Below, in pieces: positions 60,920-64,000 of a DNA stretch of 64,000 bases (within the stretch, counting starts at the first letter, position 1; each line of letters starts with the position of its first letter). The notes below the pieces were generated by a model. The model was not told the origin of the DNA. It made no database searches and worked only from the letters and a program-made list of their open reading frames with translations. Location: contig JAIXMR010000020.1 in assembly GCA_025677835.1 (NCBI GenBank), positions 62,001 to 126,000 on the forward strand, given 5' to 3'. The stretch comes from Sporodiniella umbellata (Eukaryota > Mucoromycota > Mucoromycetes > Mucorales > Rhizopodaceae). The position numbers and the translations under genes are program-made.

Positions 60920-62658
60920 CTAACGGTTTTCGGAGTTGGCAACCAAAAGCTCGAGTTCACGGGGAGAATCAAACTGAGGCATGATGACTTCCAAGAAGTG
61001 AATCTTATCGGGATTGGATTGTACTTGCTTCATAGCAACTTCGAATTCATCACGGGTAGCTACCTTTCCTTCGAAGCCGACTGGAGGAACACCCATGCTA
61101 GCGTTGTGTTCAAGATGGACACCAAAGTAGTCAAGTGTTTTGCTATAGTTCCACATCTGATAGTTATTGTAAGCACGGTCAGGGCCGTGAATAAGCTTTT
61201 CGATAAGATAGCCATCGTTATTCAACAAGAAGATAACAGGTGTCAAGCCATGACGAAGGAAAGCGGAGACTTCTTGGCAAGTCAATTGGAAGGAACCGTC
61301 ACCAACAAACAAATATACACGACGATCGCGAGCGGCAATAGCAGCACCTACAGCAGCACCCACAGAAAAACCAATAGAACCCCAAAGAATTTGAGTGATA
61401 TAAGTGGTACCCTTAGGGCCGTTCATATTTAGAGAGGCAAATTCAGCGGTACCTGTTTCTGCACATACAATACTGTTTTCTTCCATGAATTTGGGTACAG
61501 TGTGCCAGAAGTAATTGTGAGTGATCTCAGTACCTGGTTGAATGGGCAAAGTTTGAGCACGTGGACCAAGCTCAAATACACGGGGAGTCTCGGGCAAAGA
61601 CTTTGTCAAAAGAGGAAGGAATTCCGTCATAGAGACCTTGGGGTATTCAGCGCAAAATACAATGGTGGCAAATGAGTGCAATGTGATGGTTTTAGAGCGG
61701 TCAAGAGAGTAAGAAAAGTTGCCAGTATTGAAGTCAGACTTGATGGATCCCAATTCGATGATCAAATCCGCTTGTGCAATCTCTTCTGCTACAGCTTCAA
61801 GTGTTACGTTGCCTGAGTAACAACCTCGGAAAGAACTCATGCTTTCATCTACAGCTCCTTTACCCATAGGGGCAACATAGGTAGGGAATCCAGAGCGCTC
61901 AACGAAACTCTTTACTGATTTTTGGCAGTGGTGACGGAGAACACATCCATCAACAACAATGACTGGGTGTTTGGCCTTGTGGATAGCTTGGCATACAGCT
62001 TCCAAAGCGATATTTTGAACTTCGACAGGGTTCTTCTTAAGCTCTTTTTGAAGAGGCTCCAATACATCAGGGATTTCAACTTCTGTACTAATCAAGTCGA
62101 TAGGAATAGCAATGTAACCAGTACGTTTCGAGAGATAGGCTTGAGAGATAACACGGTCAATCTCAGCAATAGCTGTCTGCTTCTTGAGATGGGCTGAAGC
62201 ACATGCAATCATGGAGGACATGTTGAAGAAAACATCAAAGTTGCCATCGCCCAACGAGTGGTGAAGCATAGCACCGGCAGCTTGAGACTTGGTAGAAGGA
62301 GTACCAACAATGTGTATTACAGGGAGCATCTCAGCATAAGATCCAGCAACTCCGTTTACAGCAGACAATTCACCAACACCGAATGTTGTAACAAGTGCAC
62401 CTGCTCCACGAATACGAGCATAACCGTCTGCTGCATAAGAGGCGTTCAATTCGTTAGCATTGTTTCCCCAGGTCAGCTCAGAATCATCTTCGATGAAATC
62501 GAGCAAAGGCTGTTATAGAAACCCGCATGAATATCTCGTATAACACTAATGCATAAAGCACTTACCATGTTAAAATCACCAGGAACGCCAAAGATAACAT
62601 CAATATTGATTTCCTTAAGACGGTTGAGAAGATGTTGACCAATTTTAATAGAGGGCAT
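60920..62658 (-). CDS. PDC1: Pyruvate decarboxylase
   Basis: Thiamine-diphosphate enzyme that turns pyruvate into acetaldehyde and CO2 in alcoholic fermentation. Two exons (62658-62566, 62509-60920) give 560 aa (yeast Pdc1 563). Active-site residues are present: Asp in VIFGVPGDFNM (D28), the ThDP-activating Glu in NANELNASYAADGYAR (E51), the His pair in LHHSLGDG (H114/H115) and the Glu of LNNDGYLIEKLIHGP (E477). The ThDP-Mg motif is GDGSFQLTCQEVSAF to NND. The yeast allosteric Cys221 region differs (VDGCVLRHHCQKSVKSF), so substrate activation cannot be judged. Its stop is about 150 bp from the convergent MOT1 stop. A TATA box lies about 80 bp upstream. Confidence 0.96.
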
Positions 62659-64000
62659 TTTTTGGTTTGCTTAGTTTCTGTTTTTTTGTATGTAGAAGTG
62701 AATAAAAGGAAAAATACGTGCAAAATACGTCTGCTTTTATAGTTTTTTTTTTATGTCATATCTTACATCAATGTCTAACCGGAGCCTAAAATTTCATCAT
62801 ATCATCCAACATAATGACAAGATATATTATCTGATAAGACGCTAAAAGCCCAGTACATGGCTATAGAAAATTTTACACATTTGTATACGGTAGCGGTCTT
62901 GATATTAAAGACTGTATACCACTTGATTTATAGCTACTCTACTTTCTGTATTTATAGAATATTTGTATGTGCAATTTTTTTTTTTCTGGCTTTGTCGCTA
63001 AAACTTCAAAATCTTAGAACACTCTCATTGTAACAGAAACCGAAGTGTTAAGCTTGAGTGCAGATAAAGAAACACGAAACAATCATAGCAATGCATAAGT
63101 CGAGGCCCAACGAAAAAGGAATAAAACACAGATACGCACGGACTGCGAATACAGCCCAATTGAAGCCCAGTTGTTTTTGTGTTTGTAAAACTTGCTTTGC
63201 AAAACTCTTTGATCAAGAACCTTGAAATACACAGACTATATTCTGATATATATATATTCTCGAATAAACAAAGCGCGTTTTCGTTTTCAATGCTTTTTGA
63301 TAAAATCAATAATTGAGTACATTTGCAAACGTAATAGGGTTGTTGAACTTTTTCCCGTCAAGACGGCACACGTCTGGACTCCTTCAATTCTAACATTAAG
63401 GGAATTTTGCCGTTGATGAGTTTTAGAACTAAGAATCATGAATACAATGAAATAGCTAGCTTATGAAGATGTATAGCTGATGTAAAACTAACCAAAAATG
63501 CATATTTGCCATATTGCATGCCATTGACATGTAGTGAGAAAAGAAAAAAAAAGGGTAAACTTTGTACAGTTGCAGACTTTGCTAACTACATCATTAAAAA
63601 ATATAGCTAGCTCGTTTCTTTTTAAATAGAAGGTTGATACTACCATTCCTACACAAGTCTTAGAGACGATTAAAGCCAACAGATACTGAATCCAGTTTAT
63701 AACTAAACTAATAAACAACTACACTTAACAAACACGCTCGTAAAATATGCTTTGATAAAAATAGTAAGGGAAGGGAAAAAAAGTAAACTAAAGCTGACGA
63801 AATCATAGTAGACTCTGCGCAGTTAAGCACTTGTAATTGCTTTAGGAGGTGCCTGATGAATTCCGAAATAGATACGCAGCCACTTAATTTAGAGCATGTG
63901 CTAAAGGCATGCATTTCTATACATAAATCCAAAAGCAAAAAACAAGCATAGACTTTATTGAGCATATGTCATGATCATTCCAGCTCTACGGATACTTCTG
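62659..64000. other. Promoter-side region of PDC and window end
   Basis: About 1.3 kb upstream of PDC on its strand. Apart from the TATA box, I see only short open frames without domains. No other gene is supported up to the window edge. Confidence 0.55.
62734..62741 (-). promoter_or_regulatory. TATA box of pyruvate decarboxylase
   Basis: On the minus strand the sequence CTATAAAAGC lies 76-83 bp upstream of the PDC start codon, at the distance expected for a strong glycolytic promoter with a short 5' UTR. A pair of ACGTATTTT / ACGTATTTTT direct repeats follows between the TATA box and the ATG. Confidence 0.65.

Overview
This window is eukaryotic nuclear DNA. It is AT-rich, the genes carry many short GT-AG introns (about 45-115 nt), and A/T homopolymer tracts lie in introns and UTRs. 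The gene set (class V myosin, the ERMES subunit Mdm12, ESCRT-I Vps23, TFIIIC, Mot1, pyruvate decarboxylase, a PPZ-like phosphatase) indicates a fungus. High intron density plus an ESKP-type nuclease-like family that I remember from Mucorales suggests Mucoromycota; that placement is inference. I built exon models by hand from frame continuity and splice sites. Every complete multi-exon model closes in frame.

Layout. Positions 1-285 are the 3' end of an endonuclease/exonuclease/phosphatase-fold gene (+). It converges with the TFIIIC B-block subunit (298-5327, -), followed by the Dlp1/PDSS2-like subunit for the ubiquinone side chain (5425-6699, -). Next are a TBC-domain protein (8219-9414, +), a synaptobrevin/VAMP R-SNARE (9786-10327, -), a poorly resolved small spliced gene (about 11.1-11.4 kb, -), dephospho-CoA kinase (12561-13390, -) and a 12-exon myosin V (13664-19129, -). 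Two gene-poor stretches of about 3.9 and 3.7 kb flank a pathogen-related/SnoaL-like gene (23024-23999, +). A single-exon 793-aa one-pass membrane protein (27672-30053, -) and an EFM7-like methyltransferase (31221-32184, +) follow.

The most unusual region is 32902-38546. It looks like a mobile element of about 5.6 kb with long inverted terminal repeats. These carry 44-bp phased subrepeats at their outer parts. Inside are seven 353-bp tandem units, identical except for one base I could see, and a five-exon, 537-aa gene with a PD-(D/E)xK-like motif.

The right third holds a short PPZ/PP1-like phosphatase (39831-41148, +), MDM12 (43497-44649, +) converging on a mitochondrial M3 oligopeptidase (44690-47187, -), VPS23 (47399-49048, -) with a GC-AG intron, NOP4 (50391-52651, +) with a 33-bp coding minisatellite, MOT1 (54633-60772, +), and pyruvate decarboxylase (60920-62658, -) with a TATA box.

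The genes do not form one pathway. They are mostly housekeeping genes: Pol III and TBP control (TFIIIC, Mot1), ribosome biogenesis (Nop4), membrane traffic (VAMP, TBC, myosin V, Vps23) and mitochondria/cofactors (Dlp1, CoA, Mdm12, M3 peptidase). The element at 33-38.5 kb is the accessory part.
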